Virus record (IMG/VR): IMGVR_UViG_3300018875_000005
Span: 1 to 64,000 of that record
Reading direction: 5' to 3' (one strand)
From: a virus
Length of the DNA: 64,000 nucleotides
Shown: one piece after another, positions 56,651 through 63,985 of the stretch
Layout of the letters: each line of letters opens with the position of its first letter
Numbering within the stretch: the first letter of the stretch is position 1
Notes under the pieces: generated by a model
The model's database searches: none
What the model was told of the DNA's origin: nothing
What the model saw: only the letters and a program-made list of their open reading frames with translations
Position numbers and translations under genes: made by a program

Positions 56651-56884
56651 GTGGCCACACCGCATCTACCCGAGGACGCCTACGAACTCGTCACCGTGGA
56701 GGAGGCATCCGCACTGACACAGCCGACCGAGTACCCAGTGTCTGAGCGCACCGTCAGACGGTGGGTGACCGAGAAGGGCCTGCGCCGGGTCCGGCTCGGC
56801 GATCGTGGCGCGTACCGCATCTCGTACACCGACCTGCTGGAGGTGCAGCGGGACGCGGCCCGCCGCGCCGGCCTCAATCCGTAG
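56651..56884 (+). CDS. HTH DNA-binding protein
   Basis: The GTG at 56651 (ATPHLPEDAYELVTVEEASA) has ATGGGAGCC upstream; an in-frame ATG at 56636 is possible. The 77-aa product is a single HTH_17/excisionase-type domain: VTVEEASALTQPTEYPVSER, TVRRWVTEKGLRRVRLGDRG, AYRISYTDLLEVQRD. It may be an excisionase or early repressor. It is followed by a strong terminator and the operator-promoter at 56961. Confidence 0.75.
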   Translation: MATPHLPEDAYELVTVEEASALTQPTEYPVSERTVRRWVTEKGLRRVRLGDRGAYRISYTDLLEVQRDAARRAGLNP

Positions 56885-56895
56885 TACCTGCTCGT

Positions 56896-56943
56896 AAGCC
56901 CTGCCCTGCCCTGCCGGACCCTGACCGGCGGGGCAGGGCTTTT
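56896..56943 (+). terminator. Rho-independent terminator
   Basis: AAGCCCTGCC at 56896 pairs with GGCAGGGCTT ending at 56942, with an inner CCGG/CCGG stem, and is followed by a short T-run (56940-56943). It separates the HTH gene from the early-operon promoter. Confidence 0.75.
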
Positions 56944-56960
56944 CCGTATCCCCATACGTA

Positions 56961-57033
56961 TTGCGTACGCACTACTAACGGGGGTATGGTGGCAGGGCCG
57001 ACAACGGGACGGCCCCGCCACCAGGGGCCGTCC
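56961..57033 (+). promoter_or_regulatory. Operator-controlled promoter and leader of the early operon
   Basis: TTGCGT (56961-56966), 18-bp spacer and TATGGT (56985-56990). The -35 lies within the operator core TTGCGTACGCACTAC, and CCATAC (56952-56957) / GTATGG (56984-56989) flank it. Just downstream GGACGGCCCC (57007-57016) pairs with GGGGCCGTCC (57024-57033), a possible attenuator. The stretch is nearly identical to 63604-63637. Confidence 0.75.
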
Positions 57034-57059
57034 GGAGTACCTGCCGAAAGAGGCTCGCC

Positions 57060-57422
57060 ATGACCGCCATCCTCGAACCCCCGGTCACCACCACCGCCAC
57101 CGCGCCCGCGGCCCGCGTCCTCTACCGCGACCTCACCCCCGCCCAGCGCACCGCCTGGCACACCGCCGAGACCAAGGCCCACGAGGCCGCGCGGCGGCGC
57201 AGCATCACCGGCATCCTCACCGCCTGGGCCGTCGCCGCCGCCGCCCTGAACGTCGCCCTGTCCGACGGCGGCGAACTCGCCGAATGCGGCTGCCCCGAGC
57301 AGGGCTGCGACTGCGACGCCATCTACGACGCCGCCACCGGCGCCGAGACCGTCGACACCGTCGGCGGCGTGCAGACCCCGATCTGTTCCGCCTGCTGGAG
57401 CGAGCACCCCCCGGCCGACTGA
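57060..57422 (+). CDS. Membrane protein with Cys-rich end
   Basis: The ATG at 57060 has GAAAGAGGCT upstream. The 120-aa product has a helical N-half with a hydrophobic segment (GILTAWAVAAAALNVAL) and a C-half with CGCPEQGCDCDAIYD and CSACW, which could bind metal. It is the first gene after the repressor-controlled promoter. No family is recognised. Confidence 0.65.
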   Translation: MTAILEPPVTTTATAPAARVLYRDLTPAQRTAWHTAETKAHEAARRRSITGILTAWAVAAAALNVALSDGGELAECGCPEQGCDCDAIYDAATGAETVDTVGGVQTPICSACWSEHPPAD

Positions 57423-57442
57423 CCAGCCGGCACCCCTAGAGC

Positions 57443-57507
57443 GCCAGCCCGGCCCCGGTCGAGCACCCGCATCCCCGGCGGCAGTAGCACCCGCCGGCCG
57501 GGCTGGC
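57443..57507 (+). terminator. Large GC hairpin in the early operon
   Basis: GCCAGCCCGGCC (57443-57454) pairs perfectly with GGCCGGGCTGGC (57496-57507) over a 41-nt loop, between the first and second early genes. It may adjust downstream expression. Confidence 0.5.
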
Positions 57508-57558
57508 ACCAACCCGCCTTCTTCCCGCACCACCCGACACCGCACCCGGGAGACCGCC

Positions 57559-57990
57559 ATGCCCGAAACCGCCCGCATCCTCCGCGCCGCCGCCCAAAAC
57601 CTCACCTGGCGCGGACTCCACACCGGCGACCAGTTCGCCTCCCCCACCGGCGCCCTCGACGTCTGCGCCGCCATCTACACCGCCGCCCACGGCACGATCC
57701 CGCACGAGTTCCACACCGACGAGGTCGCCTCCATCGCCCTCATCGAGGCCAGCGCCCCCGCCATGGCCGCCATCCGGGCCGTCTCCGCCTCCCTGGAGAG
57801 CGAGCCCTGCACCACCGAAATCTGCCCCGGCCACGAGGTGCCCGACTACATCGAGCACGTCTCCAACTGGGCCGCCACCGCCCCCATCAACCACACCGAG
57901 CCGCCGACCGAGTCCGAGGTCATCGGCCGCCTCTACCGGCTCTCCCACCAGCTCGCCGCCACCGTCCCGCCCCAGCGGCCCGCCGCCTGA
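57559..57990 (+). CDS. DUF6197-like protein
   Basis: The ATG at 57559 has CCGGGAGACC upstream. The 143-aa product contains GRGLHTGDQFASPTGALDV-like phrases (here WRGLHTGDQFASPTGALDVC), AAIYTAAHG and EASAPAMAAIRAVSASLES, the usual DUF6197 pattern, followed by PDYIEHVSNWAATAP. A distant relative lies at 66-593. The family is widespread on Streptomyces mobile elements and has no known function. Confidence 0.65.
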   Translation: MPETARILRAAAQNLTWRGLHTGDQFASPTGALDVCAAIYTAAHGTIPHEFHTDEVASIALIEASAPAMAAIRAVSASLESEPCTTEICPGHEVPDYIEHVSNWAATAPINHTEPPTESEVIGRLYRLSHQLAATVPPQRPAA

Positions 57991-58029
57991 CCACCCGCCC
58001 GCCCCACGACACCGACCGGAGCACCCGCC

Positions 58030-58371
58030 ATGACCACCACGACCATCGCCCGCGCCCACGGCACCAACGACCGCCCCGACGCCTTCTACGCCGGCTACGC
58101 CGACGCCTACGACGAGCACCAGCCCGACACCACGCTCGACATGCTGTCCGCCCGCCTGGAGACGTTCCTGGACAACCTGACGCCGAACAGCCCGGACGCC
58201 TTCCACTACCTGCTCGGCTACAGCGCCGCCTACGTGCAGATGAAGCTGGGCGAGGAGGCGGTCGTCGAGGCCGAGGAGACGCTGGCCTACGAGGACCGCG
58301 CCGCGCAGCACCGCGCCCAGGCCTCCGCCGAGATCGCTGCCTACCGCGCCGAGGCCGGTGAGGACCGGTGA
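58030..58371 (+). CDS. Helical hypothetical protein
   Basis: The 113-aa acidic product (RPDAFYAGYADAYDEHQPDT) is helical with conserved aromatic residues (FHYLLGYSAAYVQMKLGEEA) and a coiled-coil end. It overlaps the next start by four bases. No family is recognised. Confidence 0.65.
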   Translation: MTTTTIARAHGTNDRPDAFYAGYADAYDEHQPDTTLDMLSARLETFLDNLTPNSPDAFHYLLGYSAAYVQMKLGEEAVVEAEETLAYEDRAAQHRAQASAEIAAYRAEAGEDR

Positions 58372-58787
58372 GCACCGTCTACATCACCCGCGGCCGGAAG
58401 TACCACACCGACGAGAAGTGCCCCCTCATGGTCGGCGGCGAGATGCTGTGGGACTTCGACAGTGAGGACTGGTGCCACATCGCCGGGTCCTACCGGCGAA
58501 CCGCCCCCACCGCGTGGTACGCGGCAGCCTGCGGCAAGCTTCCCTGCCTCGGCTGCGTCCCCGACGAACTGCGCGCCTTCCCGCCACTGCACGGCCAGAC
58601 CTTCGGTCACAAGCCGGTCAGCTTCTTCGGCGGCTCGCTCGTCTGTGCCCGCTGTGAGCAGACAGCATCCCAATCCTGGATCGACGAGTTCGACACCCCG
58701 CACTACCGCAGTTGGTCCGAGCCCGTCCCGTGGCCCTGCACCAGCGCGATCGTCCTCGGCCTGGTCGAGCGGGGTGAGGACCGGTGA
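58368..58787 (+). CDS. Zinc-ribbon hypothetical protein
   Basis: The 139-aa product starts STVYITRGRKYHTDEKCPLM and contains AACGKLPCLGCVP and LVCARCEQTA, six cysteines in a pattern that suggests one or two zinc sites. The YHTDEKCPL opening is seen in Streptomyces phage proteins (recalled). It overlaps both neighbours (ATGA, GTGA). Confidence 0.65.
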   Translation: MSTVYITRGRKYHTDEKCPLMVGGEMLWDFDSEDWCHIAGSYRRTAPTAWYAAACGKLPCLGCVPDELRAFPPLHGQTFGHKPVSFFGGSLVCARCEQTASQSWIDEFDTPHYRSWSEPVPWPCTSAIVLGLVERGEDR

Positions 58788-59194
58788 GCGCCCGCATCCT
58801 GCCCCTGCGCCCCCGCCGCGGCGTCGACCTCACCAAGACCCCCGAGCAGTGCTGGCACGAGCCCCACAACTACCCGGACCTCCGCGAACACGCCGCCACC
58901 GCCGCCCTGGTCGCTGGCTCCCTGGGCTTTGACGCCCCCTTCCAGAGGTGGACCGGCCTGTCCGACGGCCGCGCCATCTGCCTCCTGCCCGGCGGCACCC
59001 GCCTCCTCTACACCCCCACCCGCACCTCGTCCGGGTCCAGCCTCACCGCCTACCGGCTCTGCGACCGCGGCTGCTGGCACGCCCAGGCCGTGCCCACCCC
59101 CGACCACCTGGCCGCCCTCACCAGCACCACGCCCGTGTGCGACGCGCACATCCCCCACCTGACCCTCATCCCCAGCGGAGGCACCGTCGCATGA
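58784..59194 (+). CDS. Hypothetical protein
   Basis: The 136-aa product (SARILPLRPRRGVDLTKTPE) is alpha/beta with QRWTGLSDGRAICLLPGGTR, LLYTPTRTSSGSSLTAYRLC, RGCWHAQAVPTPD. Its three cysteines may bind metal with His. It is coupled to both neighbours. No family is recognised. Confidence 0.6.
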   Translation: MSARILPLRPRRGVDLTKTPEQCWHEPHNYPDLREHAATAALVAGSLGFDAPFQRWTGLSDGRAICLLPGGTRLLYTPTRTSSGSSLTAYRLCDRGCWHAQAVPTPDHLAALTSTTPVCDAHIPHLTLIPSGGTVA

Positions 59195-59502
59195 CCTCCT
59201 CCCACGACCCGGCCTACGTCGCCGCCCTCGCCGACCAGCTCCAGCACGCCACCGAGTTCCGCGTCCCCTGCGGCCAAGACCCCGACCTCCTCGTCATCCG
59301 CGACCCCGACGGAGACGGCTGGGCCATCGCCGACAGCGCCGACCCGGAGCAGGTGTGGCTCGGCACCTGGTGGACCTTCCGCAGCCACCCCGCCTGCGAC
59401 AACCCCTACCGCTTCACCCGCGAGCAAGCCCTCACCGAGGCCCTGCGCCTCGCCAACCGCCCCGTCTACCAGCCCATCAAGGAGAACCCCAGCCATGGCT
59501 GA
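59191..59502 (+). CDS. Hypothetical protein
   Basis: The ATG at 59191 overlaps the previous stop. The 103-aa product has a beta-rich core (DPDLLVIRDPDGDGWAIADS, DPEQVWLGTWWTFRSHPACD) and a helical end (EQALTEALRLANRPVY). No family is recognised. It overlaps the DUF5131 gene by eight bases. Confidence 0.6.
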   Translation: MTSSHDPAYVAALADQLQHATEFRVPCGQDPDLLVIRDPDGDGWAIADSADPEQVWLGTWWTFRSHPACDNPYRFTREQALTEALRLANRPVYQPIKENPSHG

Positions 59503-60247
59503 CCAGAGCGCCATCGAATGGACCGAGGCCACCTGGAACCCCACCACCGGATGCGACCGCATCTCGGCCGGCTGTGACAACTGTTATGCCCTGACCCTGG
59601 CCAAACGGCTGAAGGCGATGGGCTCACCGAAGTACCAGAACGACGGCGACTCTCGTACCTCCGGTCCCGGCTTCGGCGTCACCACCCACTCGGACGCGCT
59701 GGACGTGCCCTACGGCTGGAAGAGTCCACGGACGGTGTTCGTCAACTCCATGTCGGACCTGTTCCACGCCCGCGTTCCGCTGGCGTTCGTCCGCCAGGTC
59801 TTCGCCGTCATGGCCGACACCCCGCAGCACACCTACCAGGTGCTCACCAAGCGGGCCCGCCGGCTGCGGCAGATCGCCCACCTCCTGGAGTGGCCGCCCA
59901 ATCTGTGGATGGGCGTTTCGGTCGAGTCCGAGACCGAACTCTCCAGAGTGGACGACCTGCGGCAGGTTCCGGCCGCAGTGCGGTTCCTGTCCTGCGAGCC
60001 GCTGCTGGGACCGCTGACAGGGCTGGACCTCACCGGGATCGGCTGGGTCATCGTCGGCGGCGAGTCCGGCCCCAAGGCCCGACCCATGGACCTGGGCTGG
60101 GCGTCACAGGTCGTCCGGCAGTGTCAGCGGTCCCAGGTCCCCGTGTTCATGAAGCAGCTCGGCTCCCGCTGGGGCAAGCCGCACAAGGACATCGACCAGT
60201 TCCCGGTCGGCCTCCGCGTCCGCCAGTTCCCGCAGGAGGCCCGCTGA
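59495..60247 (+). CDS. Phage Gp37/Gp68-like (DUF5131) protein
   Basis: The 250-aa product begins SAIEWTEATWNPTTGCDRIS and AGCDNCYALTLAKRLKAMG; the WNPTTGC...GCDNCY cysteine cluster is the signature of DUF5131/phage Gp37-Gp68 proteins, whose three cysteines resemble a radical-SAM iron-sulfur site. Further motifs are VFVNSMSDLFHARVPLAFVR, YQVLTKRARRL, FLSCEPLLGPL and WVIVGGESGPKARPM. It is full length. The reaction is not established. It may modify DNA or nucleotides. Confidence 0.88.
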   Translation: MADQSAIEWTEATWNPTTGCDRISAGCDNCYALTLAKRLKAMGSPKYQNDGDSRTSGPGFGVTTHSDALDVPYGWKSPRTVFVNSMSDLFHARVPLAFVRQVFAVMADTPQHTYQVLTKRARRLRQIAHLLEWPPNLWMGVSVESETELSRVDDLRQVPAAVRFLSCEPLLGPLTGLDLTGIGWVIVGGESGPKARPMDLGWASQVVRQCQRSQVPVFMKQLGSRWGKPHKDIDQFPVGLRVRQFPQEAR

Positions 60248-60462
60248 TGGCGTCCGCGAACACCCGCCGGCCGCTCGACCCGAGCTGGTTCGAAGCCATC
60301 CACACCGAACCCGGCGACCTCGACGACTGGGACGTGGCCAGCCTCCTCCGCTGCAAACGCTGCGCCTCCACCATCACCCCCCACGCCGCATCGCCGACCC
60401 TCGCCGACCTCAACGCCGCGGCCACCGCCCACCACTGCCTCAACCCCCAGGAGACCTCATGA
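60247..60462 (+). CDS. Small Cys-containing protein
   Basis: The ATG at 60247 overlaps the DUF5131 stop by one base. The 71-aa product has SLLRCKRCASTITPHAASPT and TAHHCLNPQE, a likely CxxC...HxC metal site. Coupling suggests it may work with the DUF5131 protein. No family is recognised. Confidence 0.6.
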   Translation: MASANTRRPLDPSWFEAIHTEPGDLDDWDVASLLRCKRCASTITPHAASPTLADLNAAATAHHCLNPQETS

Positions 60463-61169
60463 CCGGCTACATCCCGCCCGCCATCAACGCCATGGTGCAG
60501 CGCCTCCAGCAGGCCACCGGGCACACCCCCACCGTCACCCAGCCGTGCAGCACCGTCCGCCACCTCGAACTCAGCAACGACCGCGTCACCCTCACCATCG
60601 ACTACCGCCGAAACAGCCGCGGCAAGTGGTGCTGGATCGACTCCAAGCTGTACATCGACGGACGCGAGCGGCCCAAAGCCCAGGGATTCGACGACTTCGT
60701 CAGGATCTGGGGCGACCCCGACGGCACCAACACCCCCCAGGCCGAGCCCGTGACGCTGCCCGAGGTCACCCCTCTGCCCGACGACACCGAACTGCCCGCC
60801 GCCATCGAGCACCTGCGCAGCATCATCCGGGGCAGCCAGGCCGACGACGACCGCAACTACATCGGGCAGACCGACGACGGCTACACCCTCGTCCTCCAGG
60901 GCACCAAGGGCACCGCCCACCTGTACTTCACCCGGACCGGGAAGGGCGAGTTCAGCTACGGCCTCGACCCGCAGACCCCGTTCCGGTTCGTCGACCACGA
61001 CGGGATCGAGCGCACGGACGAGTGCAACGGCCAGCTTGAGGTGCTGCTGGAGATGTTCCTCGGCGCGAGTCGGGTCGTGCCCGGCCCCACACCGTCCATC
61101 GGGCGGCCCCGGCAGGCCGCGGCCGTGAACTCGGTGACCGTCCGCCGCTCCACCGTCATCCGCGTCTGA
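60459..61169 (+). CDS. Hypothetical protein
   Basis: The 236-aa product has a first alpha/beta domain (HLELSNDRVTLTIDYRRNSR, GKWCWIDSKLYIDGRERPKA), an acidic linker, and a beta-rich second domain (NYIGQTDDGYTLVLQGTKGT, AHLYFTRTGKGEFSYGLDPQ). The end is basic. It may be a nucleic-acid-associated protein; no family is recognised. Confidence 0.6.
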   Translation: MTGYIPPAINAMVQRLQQATGHTPTVTQPCSTVRHLELSNDRVTLTIDYRRNSRGKWCWIDSKLYIDGRERPKAQGFDDFVRIWGDPDGTNTPQAEPVTLPEVTPLPDDTELPAAIEHLRSIIRGSQADDDRNYIGQTDDGYTLVLQGTKGTAHLYFTRTGKGEFSYGLDPQTPFRFVDHDGIERTDECNGQLEVLLEMFLGASRVVPGPTPSIGRPRQAAAVNSVTVRRSTVIRV

Positions 61170-61189
61170 GAACCCACGGGAGGCCCCTC

Positions 61190-61642
61190 ATGACCGCGCT
61201 CACCACTGAGTCGTTGGCCGTCACCCGGCCCCGGCACTGGCGCATCGCACTGCCCGCCGGGACGTTCCTCCTCAACGACAACCAGCGCCTCCACTTCCGG
61301 CGCAAGGCCGAGTACATCGACCTCATCCGCCGCGCCGCCGGGTTCGCCGCCCGCGCCGCGAAGGTGCCGACGCTGGAGAAGGCCCACGTCTTCTACATCG
61401 TCTGCCCCAAGCCCGGCACCCGGCGCCGCGACCCCGGCAACTGGTCCCCCTCCGCCAAGGCCGCCATCGACGGCCTGGTGGACGCCGGAGTCCTGCCCGA
61501 CGACGACTCCACCCGGCTCCTCGGCCCCGACCCCCGCCTCGGCCCGCCGGTCAAGGGCTCCCAGCTCGTCCTGGTCGTCACCGACCTGACCGCCATGGCC
61601 CCCGACCACCTCGCCCTCCTCAACCCGCCCGGAGACCTCTGA
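61190..61642 (+). CDS. RusA-like Holliday junction resolvase
   Basis: The ATG at 61190 has CGGGAGG upstream. The 150-aa product has the RusA layout: an N-terminal strand region (WRIALPAGTFLLNDNQRLHF), then PGTRRRDPGNWSPSAKAAID, GLVDAGVLPDDDSTRLLGPD with Asp residues at the metal-binding positions. RusA enzymes cut four-way junctions and help prepare concatemers for packaging. It fits with the Sak4-like and SSB genes. Confidence 0.75.
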   Translation: MTALTTESLAVTRPRHWRIALPAGTFLLNDNQRLHFRRKAEYIDLIRRAAGFAARAAKVPTLEKAHVFYIVCPKPGTRRRDPGNWSPSAKAAIDGLVDAGVLPDDDSTRLLGPDPRLGPPVKGSQLVLVVTDLTAMAPDHLALLNPPGDL

Positions 61643-62418
61643 TGCCCGCTGCTGCCCTCACGCCCCTGCGCCGGCCGGACTGGCGCGACCGCGCCAACTG
61701 CGCCACCACCGACCCCGCCTGGTGGGACGACGGGAACCTCCGCGGCAAGACCCTCTGCCTCAAATGCCCCGTCCTCGCCGACTGCCTCACCAGCGCCCTC
61801 GCCAGCGAAGGCGACACCGCCGACGGCCGCACCGGCACCCGCGGCGGACTCACCGGCCCCGAACGCAACGAACTGCACCTCGACCAGACCCTCCTGGATC
61901 TGCCCGGCGGCTGGGACGCCGAGGAAGCCCGCATCATCGCCCTCGAAGCCGCCGCCACCGGCCGCAGCACCGAGGACATCGCCCAGGAGGAAGGCGCCGG
62001 ACCCCTCACGGCCCGCCTCGCCGCCCGCCTCCTGGGCCGCGCACCCGAACCCGCCACGCTCATCGCCGGCCGCCGCCTCGCCGCCACCCACGAACCCGTC
62101 ATCCGACACATGCACAGCCGGCGCTGCTCCCTGGGCACCATCAGCGCCCGCCTCGGCGTGCGAGTGCCCGTCGCGCGGGCCGCCCTCGACGCCCTCGGAC
62201 TCGAACCGGTCGACCCCCGGGCCACCTCCCTGACCGAGCAGATCCTGGAACGCAGCGACGAACTCCTCGCGCTGCGGAACCGCGGCCTGTCCCTGGAGGA
62301 ATGCGCCCGGGAGATGGGGTCCACCAAGAAGGTCGTGCGGGCCGCGTGGGAGAGGATCCGCAGGAACACCACCCCGGCCGCCCAGCAGGCCGTGGCAGGG
62401 CTGGAGCTGGCGTCATGA
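61642..62418 (+). CDS. WhiB-like protein fused to HTH region
   Basis: The ATG at 61642 overlaps the previous stop by one base. The 258-aa product has WhiB cysteines at 20, 39, 42 and 48 (C-x2-C-x5-C as in WhiB proteins) and a GTRGGLTGPER turn. The C-terminal 150 residues are helical, with HTH-like parts (LGTISARLGVRVPVARAALD, LSLEECAREMGSTKKVVRAA). It probably binds a Fe-S cluster and DNA. The other WhiB-like gene (45268) has a different C-terminus. Confidence 0.8.
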   Translation: MPAAALTPLRRPDWRDRANCATTDPAWWDDGNLRGKTLCLKCPVLADCLTSALASEGDTADGRTGTRGGLTGPERNELHLDQTLLDLPGGWDAEEARIIALEAAATGRSTEDIAQEEGAGPLTARLAARLLGRAPEPATLIAGRRLAATHEPVIRHMHSRRCSLGTISARLGVRVPVARAALDALGLEPVDPRATSLTEQILERSDELLALRNRGLSLEECAREMGSTKKVVRAAWERIRRNTTPAAQQAVAGLELAS

Positions 62419-62975
62419 CCCCCCGCACCGCCACCCAGCGCGGCGACCTCGCCGAAGAGGTGCTGCCCGTCGCCGCCCACCTCTCCCTCCTCGTCCACGG
62501 CGACGGCGGCGACCGCGACATCCAGCAGGCCATCGCCCGCCTCGACGCCGCCCAGCGCGACGCCCTCATCGTCGTCCTGGCCGCCCTCGCCGACCCCGAC
62601 CGGCCCCTGGGCGCGCTGCTGGGCTGGGTGGACTTCGACGAGCGGGGCCGGCCCGCGGAGCCGGACCTGGACGACCGGACCACGCTGCGGCAGATCGCCG
62701 ACGAGTACCCGCTGTGGGCCGACGGGCCGGACATCGACGAGGTCGCGGTCCGCCGGGCGCTGACCGGGGAGCCGGTGCCGCTGACGCCGCGGGAGCGGAC
62801 CCGCGCGGTGGAGGTCGGGATCCTCCGTGGCCTGAGCTATGGCGGCGTGGCCGACGCGCTCGGCATGACCCGCGCGGCCGTCGAGAAGTCGTGGGACCGG
62901 ACGAAGAAGAAGCGCCGGGCGGCCGGCCTGCCGGTGCCCGAGATCCCGGTCAACGAGATCCGCGACGCCTCCTGA
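62415..62975 (+). CDS. Sigma-region-4-like HTH protein
   Basis: The ATG at 62415 overlaps the WhiB-like stop (ATGA). The 186-aa product has an N-terminal helical part (IQQAIARLDAAQRDALIVVL), an acidic middle and a C-terminal HTH (AVEVGILRGLSYGGVADALG, MTRAAVEKSWDRTKKKRRAA) similar to sigma-70 region 4 or LuxR-type HTH. Translational coupling to a WhiB gene is notable because WhiB proteins bind sigma region 4. It may be an alternative sigma-like regulator. Confidence 0.65.
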   Translation: MTPRTATQRGDLAEEVLPVAAHLSLLVHGDGGDRDIQQAIARLDAAQRDALIVVLAALADPDRPLGALLGWVDFDERGRPAEPDLDDRTTLRQIADEYPLWADGPDIDEVAVRRALTGEPVPLTPRERTRAVEVGILRGLSYGGVADALGMTRAAVEKSWDRTKKKRRAAGLPVPEIPVNEIRDAS

Positions 62976-63017
62976 CCCCCGTACCCCGTACACCCAACCC
63001 ATCCGAAGGAGACCAGC

Positions 63018-63524
63018 ATGGCTGGAGAGTGTGTGATCACTGTTGTCGGCAACCTCGTCGACGACCCCGAACTGCGTTTCACCCCCGACGGGGCTGCGGT
63101 GGCGAAGTTCCGTGTCGCGTCCACCCCGCGCACCTTCGACCGGCAGACCAACGAGTGGAAGGACGGCGAGTCCCTGTTCCTGACCTGCTCGGTGTGGCGG
63201 AAGCAGGCTGAGAACGTCGCCGATTCCCTGGTGAAGGGGGCGCGGGTCATCGTGCAGGGCCGGTTGAAGCAGCGGTCGTACGAGGACCGGGAGGGCGTCA
63301 AGCGCACGGTGGTGGAGCTGGACGTGGACGAGGTTGGGGTGAGTCTGCGGAATGCGACGGCGCGGGTGACGAAGGCCGGTTCGGGTGGTGGGGGTCGGGA
63401 GGCGTTCGCGCAGGCCCGGCAGCGGTCCGCGCCGGGTGATCCGTGGGCCGCAGGCCAGTCGCCGCAGTCGGGCGGGTGGGGCGGTGGTCAGGGCGGCGCC
63501 GCGGATGAGCCGCCGCCGTTCTGA
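63018..63524 (+). CDS. ssb: Single-stranded DNA-binding protein
   Basis: The ATG at 63018 has GAAGGAGACC upstream. The 168-aa product has a complete OB-fold ([80 protein letters not shown]), a Gly/Gln linker and the partner-binding tip DEPPPF. It protects single-stranded DNA during replication and probably works with the Sak4-like ATPase. Confidence 0.93.
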   Translation: MAGECVITVVGNLVDDPELRFTPDGAAVAKFRVASTPRTFDRQTNEWKDGESLFLTCSVWRKQAENVADSLVKGARVIVQGRLKQRSYEDREGVKRTVVELDVDEVGVSLRNATARVTKAGSGGGGREAFAQARQRSAPGDPWAAGQSPQSGGWGGGQGGAADEPPPF

Positions 63525-63539
63525 CGGTGCCGCTGGTGG

Positions 63540-63568
63540 AGGCCCGGTCCTGGTGTGGGGCCGGGCCT
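63540..63568 (+). terminator. Terminator after ssb
   Basis: AGGCCCGG (63540-63547) pairs with CCGGGCCT (63561-63568) over a 13-nt loop, 15 bp after the ssb stop. Confidence 0.65.
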
Positions 63569-63605
63569 TCGCCGTGTCTGGTCGCAGCACACATCCCTAT
63601 TCGTA

Positions 63606-63635
63606 TTGCGTACGCACTACCAACAGGGGTATGGT
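63606..63635 (+). promoter_or_regulatory. Second operator-controlled early promoter
   Basis: TTGCGT (63606-63611), 18 bp, TATGGT (63630-63635), with the operator core TTGCGTACGCACTAC over the -35. Spacer and flanks are nearly the same as at 56961-56990. It drives the next small gene. Confidence 0.75.
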
Positions 63636-63758
63636 GAGACCACCGCCCCCCACTCCCGAACGGGCCGTCCGGCCGTCCCTCCCGACGAGGGGACCACTCC
63701 CGCGAGTGGATCGCAGCCGGCCGGGCGGCCCACCCAAGCCAGCGCTCCGGAGGCACCC

Positions 63759-63929
63759 ATGGCCCGCCGCAAGCCCCGATCTCCCGGCGTCATGCTCCGA
63801 GGCCGCGCCGCCGGCCTCCACTACTGGGACGACGAAGTCACCGCCGACGGCGGCAAGATCCGCCTCCGCCGCGAGCGGGCCGCATTCCAGCAGTCCTTGC
63901 TCACCGAGTACGGCATCACCACCGGCTGA
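63759..63929 (+). CDS. Small basic protein
   Basis: The ATG at 63759 has CCGGAGGCACC upstream. The 56-aa product (MARRKPRSPGVMLRGRAAGL) continues HYWDDEVTADGGKIRLRRER and ends in a helix. It may bind nucleic acids. It is the first gene behind the promoter at 63606, about 120 bp downstream. No family is recognised. Confidence 0.6.
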   Translation: MARRKPRSPGVMLRGRAAGLHYWDDEVTADGGKIRLRRERAAFQQSLLTEYGITTG

Positions 63930-63985
63930 ACGCCCGCCGCTGCCCGCACCCCGTCCAGCACCCGTTCCGAGAGGACACCCCTGCC

